NCBI GenBank assembly: GCA_947650285.1
Contig: CANTFL010000981.1
Location: 1 to 64,000, forward strand
Direction: 5' to 3'
DNA length: 64,000 nucleotides
Origin: Hyaloperonospora brassicae
Lineage: Eukaryota; Oomycota; Peronosporomycetes; Peronosporales; Peronosporaceae
In this document: positions 1-12,506 of the stretch, piece by piece
Layout: the number at the start of each line of letters is the position of its first letter
Position numbering within the stretch: position 1 is the stretch's first letter
Notes under the pieces: model-generated
The model's database searches: none
Seen by the model: only the letters and a program-made list of their open reading frames with translations
Told to the model about the DNA's origin: nothing
Program-made: the position numbers and the translations under genes

Positions 1-296
1 CGTACAAGCGAATGGTATGTCGATTGCACAATAGGCTTAATTAGTAATCACGCTCAGCGTGGGGCAGAGGCAACGTCATTGTCCATTCACGACTACGTAG
101 CATGGATTACGAAGTGCGTTTGTACAACGTATCACGCTTTAGGGAGGTTAAAAAATTTCGGCGTTCATCAACAAGCACAGTCCAATGGCACATGCCCTAA
201 AGAACATGGATAATATGTAGACCGAATTCCCGGACGTCCAACGTCTGGAAGCTCACCTTTCGACTATCCAGCTGTCCATACTTCATACGGGTAATC

Positions 297-578
297 GTGC
301 GAATTTATTGGTTTGGCATTATGATCGAAATTAAACATCCGGCGGTGGGTCGGAAACTTCAGTGCTATAAGTGCGGCACATTAGGGCAGTCCATCGCACG
401 ATGTGGCTATACCTTCGAGCAACTGCGAGGAGACGGCTGTTTGGTGCCAACTGAGCAAGAAATTGTGTCTCTGGACGACGTCGCCAATACTTTTGCTTCG
501 CTGGATGAGATCAAAGAGGCAACGTCACTCAGACGGCGCATTCATCAGGAAACGGCTGAAGTTTTACTCAGGACCTAA
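297..578 (+). pseudogene. LINE ORF1 fragment with degenerate CCHC zinc knuckle
   Basis: The translation contains C-x2-C-x4-Q-x4-C (CYKCGTLGQSIARC), the spacing of a retroelement CCHC knuckle with the histidine changed to glutamine. In intact LINEs this nucleic-acid-binding motif sits in ORF1. The fragment has no credible ATG context and frames end soon on both sides. It is a relic, and the lost His ligand fits that. Confidence 0.55.
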
Positions 579-3378
579 CAATTGCACCCGACGTCGATAA
601 TAGGGTCGCCTCAAACATAGGGGCCAGTCCACCTGCGATTGTCTCACCTGCTACCTCAGTTGCGCCAACCACGACCACGGCGACATCTGTACGTCACACA
701 TAAAGCCACAATACGAAGTCAACGTCTTCGTTGATTAAAGTTCCTACCCGAGGAAAGCGTCGGGTACTGGCTCACCGACGCTAACGACCTCTCACTGTAT
801 CGCGCGGATCAACACGGTACGATGTTCTAACAAGTCTTGCTGACAACGCAAACGACGATGAGGAGAAGTTGTCTCCGGAGATCTTGGAATAGGAGAATAA
901 GACTAGAGAGGCATCGGTATCAACAAAACCACCAGCACTCCAACTACCGACAGCATCAGAGCGGTCCATGTTACGTATCCTTACGACAAATCCACCAGCT
1001 CTACCATCGGAGCCACAATCACTTGGCCTTAAACAACAGGAACGCAGTGACATCTTCAGCGGGAATTAATCCTGCAGTCACCAACCTCACTTACTGGTCT
1101 AGTTGCCGAGGAAGAACGACCATATGTATCTCTCCGTCGAAGACTTGGCGCATCAACTTCGACTTAGAGAAGTCACAACGCCGGCGACAGGGAATTTTCT
1201 AGCCATGGCCGTCATGCAATCACTGTGCGATTCAGACCTCAAGGGTCATGACGAGCCCCTAACATCAGCAACAGCTATTCTCACACGGGGTATAAAAAAT
1301 GCCGGACAACTTCATTTGAGTGAGCGATTTATGCATGCAACCCGCGTCGCGACCCTTTTAGGCGTTCGACGGGGCTGTACGGGCATGTATTTGACGCTCG
1401 CGAAGAAACAATTTGGTTAATCAATGGAAGAATATGCTAAAGGTTTGTCGGGCATATCGAACTACGTCCAACTTTACAATTGGGGTGGCTGCGAGATCCT
1501 AGGCCTCGCGGCAAGTTTCTTACGCCGGGACATTTACTTACTGGCTCAAGAAGATACCGGTTACGGTTGGAGCTGCAGTCTCTACAGAGCTAGCTCTTTC
1601 ACTCGGCAGAACAAAATCATCGAGCGGGGGGAACAGCTCGTTCGAACTGCGGCTGAATGCTAGCAGCAGATTGGTTACACAAGTCACAGTCCGACCACCT
1701 AGTACTGCTCGTTTCGCGCTACAGCAACAGCTATTATTTGGCTTTTTCACCAACGCCACCCACCACTACTTGACCGTGAAGGAGATAACGTGGATTTTGG
1801 TGAATTACAGCGACGACTGTCCACCGTTTCAGACGTGAGCATGACCGAATATGTGGAGGACATATTAAATGAGCCAATTTTGGTCAGCGCGCATTCCTTA
1901 GCAAAGCGCCGGGAAGGCTACCAGCTGAACTTCAGTGCTGGGTTCTCGGCCATCATTCGCATGAGTGATTTACGCGTGACCTACCGACAGCTGCTGTTAC
2001 CACAGAGCCTCAAAGTCACCATCTAACATATCTTTGGCTACCTCAGACCCCAGCGTTTTTCCGCCATCTAAACTTTCTCACTGCGACGGTACCCGACCTG
2101 AAGACAATAGACCAGCAGCACCTTACAAGCGTCGACATGGCGGATATCTCTACTACCGAGGTTCGTTCAGCTTACCCAACAACACCACATATCCCCATGC
2201 GTCATGCTTCAGTGGCAATCTCTTGTGAACGAGAATAAGGGGCAGCCGATCCATTACGATCGTCTTGCGCAGAACCCAGCCGTAAACGATCCAATAATCG
2301 ACAGCCGTAACGTTACAGCAGTCGCAACAACGGCTCAAACGTTTCAAGAATCACATGGACAGATCCCGATCACCACACAAGTACCACGCTCCTCCCTCAT
2401 ACATACATCGACCGAATAAACCGCGTTAATCGTAGTCGACGGAACATGGGCACGTAGGCGCCGGTCAGATACCCAATACGACGAATTTGTGGTCCCGAAA
2501 CCCACAAAGGCGGCTTCAGCTAGGGCGTCCATCGGTCGACCTTATGTGCCGTTGCTCACCAACGGGTCCTGGAGGGACATGTGGCTATTGTTGTGATCCA
2601 CATGACTAGCGAATAATTGAGACCAATTTCCTACTCTCCAGAGTTCGTCGGCGGTATGGAAATGAGCAGTATCCGCTGATCCTGTCAAGATGCTGCTGCT
2701 TCAAGACTTTCCCTACCATGCAGCCCTTTTGGATGCCCTCGATGACGAGGTGCTCGTGGCGTGGACAGCCGCCTGGTGTTCCAACTTCCTGCTTTAGGGC
2801 CTTGGTACATATCACGATCAGGTGATGACCGCGCAACACAAGCGTGGCTTGAAGCATGTGGAACCTGTAAGCCTTTAGGCGACAGCAGGGCGAATCTTAG
2901 CCCCCCTGTCGACAATACGGATGGCTGGAATAAATTGAGCGACGTTGGATACGGCAAAGACAAGCTACTGCAGCTATGCGGCACTCGTATCAAATGCCTA
3001 TTTGCACGACACGCCGTCTGTGCGATTTCGCACAATGACGGCATTGAGGCGCCAATCGGTAAAACAGGGGAGGTTGAAGGCGAAGTACCGAACCGAATCA
3101 AACGGCATTTATCAGCCTTAGTTGCCAACGTTGGTTATCTAAAGCCTTCCTAGTAGCAAGCCATGAGAAGAACTGGATTGTGCTTCATTCCTTCTTCGAA
3201 GAGTCACTAGCTCACGAGTCCGTTCAACGGATTCATCACTACTGATGGCACCGCGGTACGGGACAGGTATATTTTGCTGCTGTTTTTAGGGCGGCAGCGT
3301 GATACCTATATACAACATATTACAGTGAAGCACTTGTTTCCGACAACGGACACAACCATTACCAACCACGGACACCTA

Positions 3379-4010
3379 CCAAACACCAACGATGTGCGGG
3401 GATTTACGAGAAAGGATCAAATTCAATGGATGACGGGGTGGAAGCAGCAAGGTCGTCACCACAATACTATATTGTGGGGTCTGCAGGAGACACACATTGT
3501 CTATAACAGTGCAGATGTAAAGACGTCTGATACGCGGCAATCTACCTGGGAAGTTACAACTCCCATCGAGGTCGACCCCTTACCGGGACATCGTTCAGAG
3601 GCGTAGGCAAGGAGAAATCTGGAGGTGTGGCGACATTTCTTGACCCGACCCAAAACCACGATGTTTTGAAATGTCATCCGGAACTGTGGTCTAAACGGGT
3701 CATTGACGTCATATTAGATGGACTCTTGGTGGCCAACGTATATGCGCCCAATGCCGGACGAGATCGGAAGCAATGTTTCAACCATCTTCCGCAGTGTCCA
3801 TGGCCTGACACAGATGTGCTTTTCCTGGGAGATTTCAATTGTGTGCAAATTCTCTACCTGGATAGGCTAGGTGGCTTACGGTCAGGGCGACCGGATGAAA
3901 CCGGCTTAAATACATTATTAAATACTCTAAATCTCGAGGACGCCACGACTCTGGCCGGATCAGCGATGGACGACAAGGTTAACGAACCGACGGACTTTTG
4001 CACGTACTAG
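3379..4010 (+). pseudogene. LINE endonuclease (EEP fold) remnant
   Basis: Two consecutive broken frames carry endonuclease/exonuclease/phosphatase signatures. The first, ending at 3606, contains LQETHI, the catalytic-Glu motif near the N-terminus of LINE endonucleases. The second, from 3627, contains VANVYAPN and FLGDFNC, the conserved NVYAPN and GDFN blocks. In active elements this enzyme nicks the target DNA. The C-terminal SDH block is not seen, and a stop plus frame change separates the halves. Confidence 0.7.
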
Positions 4011-4081
4011 AAACGCGCGGACAGCTAGCACGATTAATCGTTTTTTATACGCGCAAGAATTGGGGCGCGTCTATTTAGCAC

Positions 4082-5613
4082 GTGCAAGTACGCCTGCCAG
4101 TATTTCTCTATGAACACCTACAAGTCACTTTGCACGTGCAAGACACCGCGAGAAGGAGTGGTCGGCGAAGTACGGTCAAGCGGGTACATCACCCTATCCG
4201 CTCGGCGACATCAGAGCGCGTCCACGCGAATCTATTGAATAATCTTATCAGAGCCGAGGTTGGACGTGACGTAACCTCGAGAGCTTGGGACACAGCTGTC
4301 CTTAACTACAAAGCGAGCATTAAGCGAATTAAGAAACGGGAATCTCAACGGGCGCGTCGGATGCGGCACCGGGCCCAGGGACAAGGTCGGTCTCATCTCT
4401 CCACACGCCAAGGCTTCATCCAGAGTATCCAGGAATAGATATATACTGCACAAATTGTCAGACAGAACATGCGTTTGGAGCGGACAATGGATCGTCTCCG
4501 ATGGCAGTTCAAACGGGTATCTGATTGGGAAAAGGTTTAAACTATATCGTATCTTCAACAGATCAACGGCCAGCCTTTTTTACCCGGAGATACGATCGCC
4601 AACCGTTTCGCGTCAATATGGAGCCCATTCCTCTGTCCTTCACACAACACCGTCCCAGTGCCAGCGCTCCATACAGATTTGCAAAATTTCATTGCGCTTT
4701 TGGCGGACTGAGTGCTCTAAACTGATGATAACGCGTTGTTGATGGATTAGTTCCTGCTGGACGAAGTCCTTGAGGCGACTGGGGAACTTAATCGTCACAA
4801 AGCTGCACGATCGGACGGTATTAACAATGATTTTCTTATAGACTTTTAGGCGCCACTATCCCCTGCGTTTGTCAACATCAGCAACGAATTATTGCAAGGA
4901 CGTACGCCACCCGCCTCATTTTCGGAAGGATTGATCATACCAATACTCAAGAGGGGATTCGAAAGACTCGATGGATTACGGAACGATTGCTTTGTTACAA
5001 AGCGGTTACAAAGTTGTCGCGAAGGTGATCTTACGCAGAGTCCATATAGTGATCGGAGTTCTAATTTTGAACACGCAACAAGGTTTTGCCCACGACCGAC
5101 AGATGTCTAACTAAGACAGTGATGATGATGATGGCGCATTTTAGCTCGGCGGTGTCCGAACTGGAGCGATTGATCACTAATAGCCGAGTCATCTTGCTTC
5201 TAGATTTTCGTAAGGCATTTTACACGGCCTTACGAGAATTCTTATCTGAGGTATTACGGCTCTTTGGCTTTTCTATAACCTTTATAACGGTTATACGCCG
5301 TCTGCATGACGGCACCGCTGCGCATTTCTTAGTAAACGGAATTCTCTCAGCCCCTAATCTTGTACTTACAGGGATTCGACAGGGTTTCCTCTTAAATCCG
5401 CTTCTTTTTCTACTCGTGGCGGAGATACTGGCCATTGCCATCCTACAGAACCAACGAATTAAAGGGTACGAGATCCCTGAAATTCGGACGAGGAGCATAA
5501 AATTTTCGGTGTTCGCTGACGATTCGACGGTTTTTTATCGAGTGCGCGGAACAATGGACGCAGGTTCTGTCAATCGTGCAGCGCTTCGGAGAATTCTCGA
5601 GGCTTTTTGTTAA
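4082..5613 (+). pseudogene. LINE linker and reverse transcriptase remnant
   Basis: The basic segment at 4,082-4,438 (KRIKKRESQRARR) matches the usual linker between LINE endonuclease and RT. A degraded RT entry block (PASFSEGLIIPILKRG) lies near 4,905-4,960. The best preserved part is 5,086-5,613, with LLDFRKAF (RT motif A), GIRQGFLLNPLLFLL (motif B) and FSVFADDST (motif C, the FADD catalytic box). Frames differ between pieces, so there is no intact polymerase. Confidence 0.8.
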
Positions 5614-7033
5614 ACCTGCAAAAAGTGTGCTGATATTTATCGATACAGCGGTGGAAATCACGGAGTATGACGGAATTTCTGTACTCCAACATTAAAACAC
5701 AACTAGATATCTCGAGTATCATGTGGGGACCGGGGACCTCGTTGACGCCAACTGGGAATTACGGGTTCGGAATGAAAGAAAGCGGCTCGCTACAGCGACT
5801 AGTATTTCAACCACCGTAGACATCCGAATTATGCTACTTTATGCTATCATGCTTCCTGTCGTCCTCTCTACTGCGTCCGTCTCCAGAATCCCTCAGTGGA
5901 CCAAGAAGGGATTGCAAAATCTGCAAAAGCAGTTTATTTGGCATCATTCCACTTCAACAGACGACGGCAGTCATAAGGTGAAACCCAGGCCTGCTGTATT
6001 CTCGACGTGGCGCGGGCGGAACAGGCCTTATCTCCATAGTTGTCGCTTCCAGAACGCAAAATCTAAAGCACGCCCTGCAATGGTTGATGCACAAACAGGA
6101 ACGCTATTATAACATGTGGGCAACATGGATATTTCAAGATACCGAGGACTCTGCAAATTGAAGACTATCGCCGATCTAAAGTAAAGCTTGGCGCCACCGT
6201 CTAACAGATGGTCCTCAACCAGACATACAAGCAGAAGTCAGTGCTTGGATCGTACCGGAGAAGGTCGAATGACTAACTATCTAGCAGCACCGACACGGAT
6301 CATTTCTGCGCCTTGTCGCCAACCTCGTAGCCACTCGTAATGGCGAGAACTGCTTCTCCAGTACTACGAAAGCATACCGACGCCCACGAGTCTGTAAACG
6401 CAAGAGCACAAGACATTTTGTACAACTTATCGATGGGATACTAATCATTGGGTAGTAGATGACAAGGGGAATTCTTTAACAACTAAACCTACCCGAAAGT
6501 ACGGGAAGGTTGGTTTGAGGAATTGCTCATCACGCGTGTGTCGACGCTGGATTATATCTTCCGCCTTTCATGCACGGGACAAAGTAAATGTCACACGATC
6601 CCCAAATTATAGCGCTGGGCGGTGGGAATCCTAATGGCTTGCCCTGCTCTCCACGTTGGGGAATTATTCTGTGTACCACCTTAACTTAAGCCACGAGATG
6701 GACCTGAGATCCTAAACCAATTTACTTGGACACCTACAAGTCGTTGTGCTGTCAGCGGCCAGTCTCGTGACCCCCGGGAGCACAATCATACATTCGTCAT
6801 CCTCCATCAGGCGCCTTATGGCTTTCATTAAGATATAGGGAGGATAGACGGCTTACCCGCAGATGACGTGCAGCAATTATACGCCATTCAACAACGCACC
6901 CGCAACATAGCACTCGTGTTGGTCGCGCATTCACTACTCTATGAGTTTCCGTAGTGCCTACCTCCGACAGTCAACAACATTCACGCATGTGCAGAGTTAA
7001 AGCGCCAGCCTTTTCGAAGGGTGAAACGATGTT

Positions 7034-7369
7034 TTGACCTCAGCTCTCTCAGCTGCGATCGCCAGGCTCCTTCACAGAGCCAGCTCGCACGAAGGCGGTT
7101 ACTTCCAGTTGTCGCAGTCACCGGCGCAGCTTTACGGGCATCGCCATGCATTAACGGGGTACCAAATATGGGTCTGCTACAGGAATAGCAACTCATCAAT
7201 AAAATTGTACTATCCGGGGCCAGAGCTGGATGCGTCGTGCAAACGACATCTAGCTTGCCGCGGAAAACATGAAGACCTAATGCATATCGTTTGGGACTGC
7301 ACGGAAGCGAAACTGATCTGGACCTATATCGTATACCAGTGGTCTCGACCACTAGCAACAGAAGATTAA
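7034..7369 (+). pseudogene. LINE C-terminal zinc-binding (zf-RVT-like) remnant
   Basis: The frame ends in C-x6-C-x4-H-x4-H-x4-C with a following W (CKRHLACRGKHEDLMHIVWDC), the pattern of the RT-associated zinc-binding domain that follows the polymerase in many plant and oomycete LINEs. It sits about 1.4 kb downstream of the RT block on the same strand, as expected. A short basic or helical ORF at 7,572-7,820 may be the very end of the same element. Confidence 0.55.
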
Positions 7370-7830
7370 CTCCGTCGGTACAAGCGATCGGCTTTATCCA
7401 GACAGGCCTTCGAACTCCCTAGGTGGTGCACGGGCGGATATTAGGCGCAGGTTTCCCGATAACGCTAATACAGTCGGACAGACAGTAAAAAGAATCTGGT
7501 GGATATCTTGCTTAGTCTGCGTCACCACGCTCTGGATTCAAAGGAACCGAAGTGTATACAATCAGGACAGCATGACGCCGGAACAGGTTGTCGCCGAAGT
7601 GCGGCGCATACTTGTACAGCAATTGCGCGCTGTAGCGATCAAGGAACAACGGCATGGCAGAGATGGGGCAGATTGCTCCTTCTTTCAACCAGTGACAGAA
7701 TTGTTTCTAGATACAGTCGCGCATCGGCCGGTGGAACTCGAAACCCTCTTTCGGCAACCAGATTCACCTTCCGGGATCCTAGAGAGGTTGAGGGTACTTC
7801 ATAAATCTTATACGCCTTAAAGGTAAAGCT

Positions 7831-8121
7831 CACAGTCTGTTTCTCTCTCTCTCTGTGTTGCTACAAGGAGTATAGACCTTGCTCATTCGCAATAGAAATG
7901 AAACATCGCTAGCGCCCTGTCAATCTAATGATATGTTTTTTTACCTTCATCGACTTAACAGTTGGGCTGATAAATTGTAACAGACGTACTGAATAACGCC
8001 ACCCGAAATTACGTTTCTGTAATGCAGATAGACGTGTAACCTTAACGATACATGCATCCATCAACTCTATAATTACCCCTCACAACACGAATCGATCTAT
8101 TTATAGAACGTCGTATCAATA
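7831..8121. other. AT-rich spacer between LINE and Tigger element
   Basis: No gene is seen. A short CT run (about 7,841-7,855) and AT-rich unique sequence separate the decayed LINE from the TA target site of the downstream DNA transposon. Confidence 0.6.
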
Positions 8122-8619
8122 TACAGTCACCCCTCTCTATAAGAGACTCTCTATACGAGACACCCTGTATATAAGGGTCACAGTGTCGTCGAACATTGCA
8201 AACTATAAAGGAATTTGTATACCTTTCTCTTTATAAGCGAGTAAGATATAAGACACGAAAAACACTCGCCCATTTGAGGTGAAACCCCTCTTTATATGAC
8301 TCACTACCCCTAATTCTGATGCTGAAAGAGATACGTGGCATACGATGTGACAGTTGTTCTAGCCGAAGATTTGCCTTCAACCTATTCAGCAACGTCATAG
8401 AATCACAGACGTGACCTAGAGAAAGACATAGAGAATGTCATAATAGGCGATCTTATGAGGTCCATATTACTGATGACGTCATGACGACAGATACAGAGGA
8501 CGAAATTAATAACTTCGTAAGGCAATAGATAGGGAGATATAAAATGTCGATTTTCGTAAATAGTCGACTACACCACTGATACAACACGTCCACCCAAGAA
8601 CACCAAGCCCGTGCAACCA

Positions 8620-9626
8620 ATGAGTTTAGAGCGAGTATCCTTCTCTATAGAGCAGAACTACGAGGTCCTTCGACACTGCAAAAAACGCTCAAACATCCTC
8701 TTTAACGAAGCGCAGACTTATGTAAGCATATAGTTCCAGCACAGCATTAGTAAATCAACGGCGCGTCGGCTCATGGCCACGAGAGAAATCGATTTTGAGG
8801 GCTTTAACCCTGATATAAAAAAGAAACGTCGTGTAAACCATCCTGATTTCGAGAAGGAGCTGCTGAAAATTCTTTCTCGAGCGCGAGATTGACGGGTTTT
8901 CGAAAGATCTGGCCCTGAACAAAGCAGACCGACTGCGAGTATGCCATGATATCGACGATCACGATCTCAAGCTTTTCAAAATCTGGCTCCATAGTTCCAA
9001 GAAACGGAATAAAATCAAAAGCCGCGCGTTGACAGGCGGGAGCTGATGCTTATGTATCGAGGATGTGCAAGCAGCAAAGTCTGAGACCCGATCTCTGATT
9101 GAACAAAATTCTCCGAGTGATTTGTTTAATTTTGATGAGACAGCATTGTTTTACGACTTGCCACCGAGCAAAACCCTATCCACGGTACGAAACAACTGCG
9201 AGAAGAACGTAAAGTCACGCGTAACAGTTGCTCTGTGCTGCAACTCAAGTGGCTCGGAAAATCTGGAGCCCATGATCATCGGGAGGTTCAAATAGCCAAG
9301 GTGCTTTAATGATGTGGAGATCGAGAAGCGTGGCATCGTATACGCTGCAAAATCAAACGCCTGGATGACTGTATTTATCTTTGGTAAGTGGCTGCATCAA
9401 TTTAACCTTCGAATGCATGGTCGTAAAGTCCTGCTACTTCTCGATAATGCTTCCAGTCACAAGGTCCAACGAGAACTCAACAACTACAATGTGGTATTTT
9501 TTCCGCCTAGCATGACTTCCACTATCCAGCCGCTCGATGCAGGTACGCATTAATCTCATATTTTATATGTGTGCGTTTTAAATCTACATAAATCTCCTCA
9601 CCTACATATATGTTATATTGGTATCA
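8620..9626 (+). pseudogene. Tigger-like DDE transposase, 5' part
   Basis: The frame opens at ATG 8,620 and shows the N-terminal helix-turn-helix region of pogo/CENP-B transposases (SISKSTARRLM), stopped by TAG near 8,731 and again by TGA near 8,890. The catalytic core is at 9,065-9,553: FNFDETALF (first Asp), LLLLDNASSH (second Asp) and TIQPLDAG (third Asp). One in-frame TAG interrupts it at 9,293-9,295, probably a former CAG. After the third Asp the frame runs into what looks like a 78-bp intron at 9,543-9,620 and then into the inserted LTR element. The rest of the protein continues at 17,618. Confidence 0.8.
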
Positions 9627-10018
9627 TGTAACGGGGCAGCCCGTTACATGGAAATTGTCATTCAGAAGATAATGACAATAAAGAATATTAAGTTGAATAT
9701 TCTTTTAACAATATCACCAATGGTGGTGATATTGATGGGTCGACCAAAGAGTCTGCTCATTGGTTGATATCTTGACGATATCAACCCACCAATCGCCGCA
9801 AGACACGCGCAATGAGTGGTGAGTAGACGTCACCATACACTCAGTTTGATTAGAATAATTAAGTTAAGTCAAAAAGAGAGACAGTGGTTTAAGACTTAAT
9901 TATATTAATATAACAGTTCTGTTTTACCTTATCTACGCTTTCTCGTTTGCCTCGTGTATGTCTGTCGGGCGCACCAAAACCCTTGCGTTAAGTTCACGCA
10001 AGGGTGTGCCCCGTTACA
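9627..10018 (+). repeat. 5' LTR
   Basis: The LTR runs from TGTAACGGGGCA to TGCCCCGTTACA, a perfect 12-bp inverted repeat at its own ends. Internal perfect hairpins include 9,627-9,648 (9-bp arms), 9,681-9,704 (AAGAATATT arms) and one in the last 40 bp (CCCTTGCGT arms). It matches the 3' LTR along its full length with small indels. Confidence 0.95.
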
Positions 10019-10020
10019 CC

Positions 10021-10036
10021 TGGTAGCACTTTGTAG
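10021..10036 (+). promoter_or_regulatory. Putative primer-binding site
   Basis: TGGTAGCACTTTGTAG begins two bases after the 5' LTR. TGG is the complement of a tRNA CCA end, as in most Ty3/gypsy elements. The matching tRNA was not identified. Confidence 0.5.
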
Positions 10037-10119
10037 TCCTTCCAAGGACCACAGCATCCAGCATGAACATGTTGGATGATGAATAGACCTTTCACGCTAC
10101 GCGTGAAGGGTTTACCCAT

Positions 10120-11216
10120 TTGAGTGACATCGAATGGAGTGCGGTAGAACGAATGAGTTCTACTGTAAGCGAGTTCGCCATTAGCGCCATGTTGGAGTCT
10201 CTAAACAGAGACCAACAACATGCTGCTATAGCCAAGTTCATTCAAAATGAACTTGCCATCGAAAGGGAGAAAGTAGCCTTGCTTCACCAGCAAGGCTCTC
10301 AACAGGCCGAGCAGTTGAGAGAACTCGGTGCTCAACAGACAGAGCTGTTGATACAGCAGCAATTCCATGCAGCTGTGGGCGGGAAGGCGCATGTGCGTCG
10401 TCCCGAGGTCATGAAGGTTGACATCTCCAAGTACAGTGGAGTCCCGGAGGACTCCCTGTTACTATGATTTGTCGAACTCGACAGAGCCTAAAGGGCTTGT
10501 CGCGTCGAAGATGAGCAAATGAAACTCACATTTGCTCAGACCCACTTGGCAGGGCGTGCCTAAACTTGGTCCCTGGGACTCGAGAGTAGCGACCCACATG
10601 TGTTTAGGTTGCTAGATGACTTCAAGTCACGGCTCAGACAAACGTTTGAGCCTCCACGAGCTGAGTTCAGGGCTCGTTCTGAGCTCCAAAAATCAAGCAG
10701 GGTAAGCGTGATGTGCACGCTTACGCACAACATATACGACTCCTAGCGAGTAGTATAACTGCCAACCCAGTTCATGAACACACGTTGATTACGGTGTTCA
10801 TGCAAGGGCTCGCAGAAGGGCCCGTCAGGAGCCACCTGTTCCGCCTTGAGCTGAATACGCTTGATTAAGCGATATCAGCCGCGGAACAGGAAGACTTTAG
10901 CATGAGACAGGCTCATGCTAGCTCAAACTCTTAACGTCCACCGAGACGACAAGAGATCGGAGGCCCAGAACCAATGGACCTCTGCTATGTTGAGAGCGAG
11001 AGACCTCGCTCTTCAAACAACAAGCGATTGCAGAAGTGCAATCGCTGTCAGAAGTTAGGGCACTACGCATGTGAGTGTAGTGCTGCACGCCCAGTACCAA
11101 ACAGTACTGGGCGAAATGGACGACCATTCGCCAAGAAGGGCAATGGGCGTAGGTCCAGCGCTGTTGCGAAACCGCAACAGCGAGACGGACCATCAAAGAA
11201 TGGTCGGGGTCAGTAG
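10120..11216 (+). pseudogene. Gypsy gag with CCHC nucleocapsid knuckle (broken)
   Basis: The first frame (10,120-10,467) is a glutamine-rich, probably coiled-coil gag N-terminus and opens at TTG where an ATG is expected. The middle is out of frame. The third piece (10,974-11,216) contains CNRCQKLGHYACEC, a perfect C-x2-C-x4-H-x4-C knuckle followed by a basic tail. The protein would package the element's RNA. Stops and frame changes between 10,467 and 10,974 make it non-functional. Confidence 0.8.
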
Positions 11217-11266
11217 GGGCGGAGCGACCTATTGATCCAGCAACCTCAAGAGAATTTGCGAATCTC

Positions 11267-12007
11267 TTGACGAAAGTTGCTCCAGATACAAAATCATTGT
11301 GTGTCTCTGCACCTGGTGATGACGTTTCGCTCATCACCTTGAAGTTGGAAGCGACAAATGATTTGTCGCTTCGTGCCCTAGAAGACTGTGGGGCGTCGAA
11401 CAACTTTGTTCGTCGCCAGTCACTAGAGGGTCGTAGGCTCAAGTTTGTTGAGCGCGACGTTCCCCTCACGAGGATGACGGTGCGCCTTGCAACAGGCGCA
11501 TCGATAACCGTTGAGAAACGTGTAGTCGTGATCCACCACAAGTTAGAAGGAGAACAGTACGATGATGACTTCATCGTACTGGATCTGGATGACAAATTTG
11601 ATGTCATCCTGGGATTACCTTGGATCAGAAGGTGCGATCCAAGGGTGAGCTGGCAGCATCGATCCGTGAAGATGCCTGCTGCTAGTTCATCAGATGGCCA
11701 TCTGATGAACATCTTGGAGCGTCCACAAGCGTGTGGATGTTCTGCGAGTGAGTGCGATGGTCTCACTTGCGGTACGGTCGTTAGCACGACTGCACAAGAT
11801 CACAGTGTAGTTGATCACTACACTGTGGAGCAAGCTCCCGGCGGCTGTACAGAAGTACAGGCTGCGCCGAAGGTCCACCACTCGAATAAGTCGAGTGGAC
11901 CGGGACATGGATGCATGCCTAGCGGGCAGAATATTAGACAGAAGAAACCTGTTGCCTCCAAAAGGCAACATGGAAATCCTAGGTCGACTGTAGAGTCGAC
12001 CGTATAG
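11267..12007 (+). pseudogene. Gypsy aspartic protease region
   Basis: A 246-codon frame contains EDCGASNNFV, the catalytic retropepsin box, with Cys where Ser or Thr usually follows the Asp, and later DVILGLPWI, the C-terminal hydrophobic-G block. The protease would release the element's proteins from the polyprotein. The first codon is not ATG, as expected inside a polyprotein. Position 11,685-11,710 inside it is a perfect 26-bp palindrome. Confidence 0.8.
11685..11710. repeat. Perfect 26-bp palindrome in the protease region
   Basis: The 13-bp arms (centre GGCC) match without mismatch. It is one of the strongest of the many inverted repeats in the element. Confidence 0.95.
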
Positions 12008-12506
12008 GATCGGTGCCTGACTGTGGTTTCCGAGCCACAGTCAGAAGACGTCGAGGGAATTAGTCCCCACGTTCTTAAGGAAGGAATTTCTCAAGAGTCA
12101 CTTGCTGAGGGATCAGGCCCTCAGCAACCTGTGGAAGCAAGTTCCCAGGAAGTAACCGAGACGTTGAACGTCTTGGTTGATGACGGATAAAGAGTAGGCG
12201 CTTATACGCTTGATCTGATTGTACCTCCGAAGTTAACTTCGGAGAGAACTCAGTTGCCAACGCTAGAACCGAAACGGTTCTTGCGTGATCTGCGTAGTGG
12301 CAAAGTCAAGCAGATCTGCATACTCGTCACAGAGGATGAGTATGTGGCCGATATTCGGTCGGCCACAGTATTTGCTGAGAACGAACGGGTTCTCAGCAGC
12401 TCATCGATGGACGAAAGTGTCCTCGATGAGAAGACTCGGATTGAGTGATACGCGTCCCAATCCTGGGAGTCACTTCAGGCAAATCCTTTGTAAAAGGATT
12501 TGATCG

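Larger units (their letters stand above)
1..7830 (+). mobile_element. Decayed L1-like LINE (non-LTR retrotransposon)
   Basis: The stretch carries, in the right order, a zinc-knuckle ORF1 remnant, an endonuclease/exonuclease/phosphatase domain, a reverse transcriptase and a C-terminal zinc-binding segment, all on the plus strand and all broken by stops and frame changes. This is the layout of an L1/Tx1-like LINE. The 5' end may lie outside the window, the 3' end is placed only roughly, and no poly-A tail or target duplication is visible. Spaces between the domains (about 600-3,270 and 5,620-7,030) contain only short broken frames, consistent with old decay. The copy cannot encode a working protein. 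Confidence 0.75.

Noticed and set aside
10918..11787. 289-codon minus-strand frame in the gypsy element
   Set aside because: It lies opposite the zinc knuckle and protease, which have real motifs on the plus strand. The local inverted repeats tend to keep both strands open.
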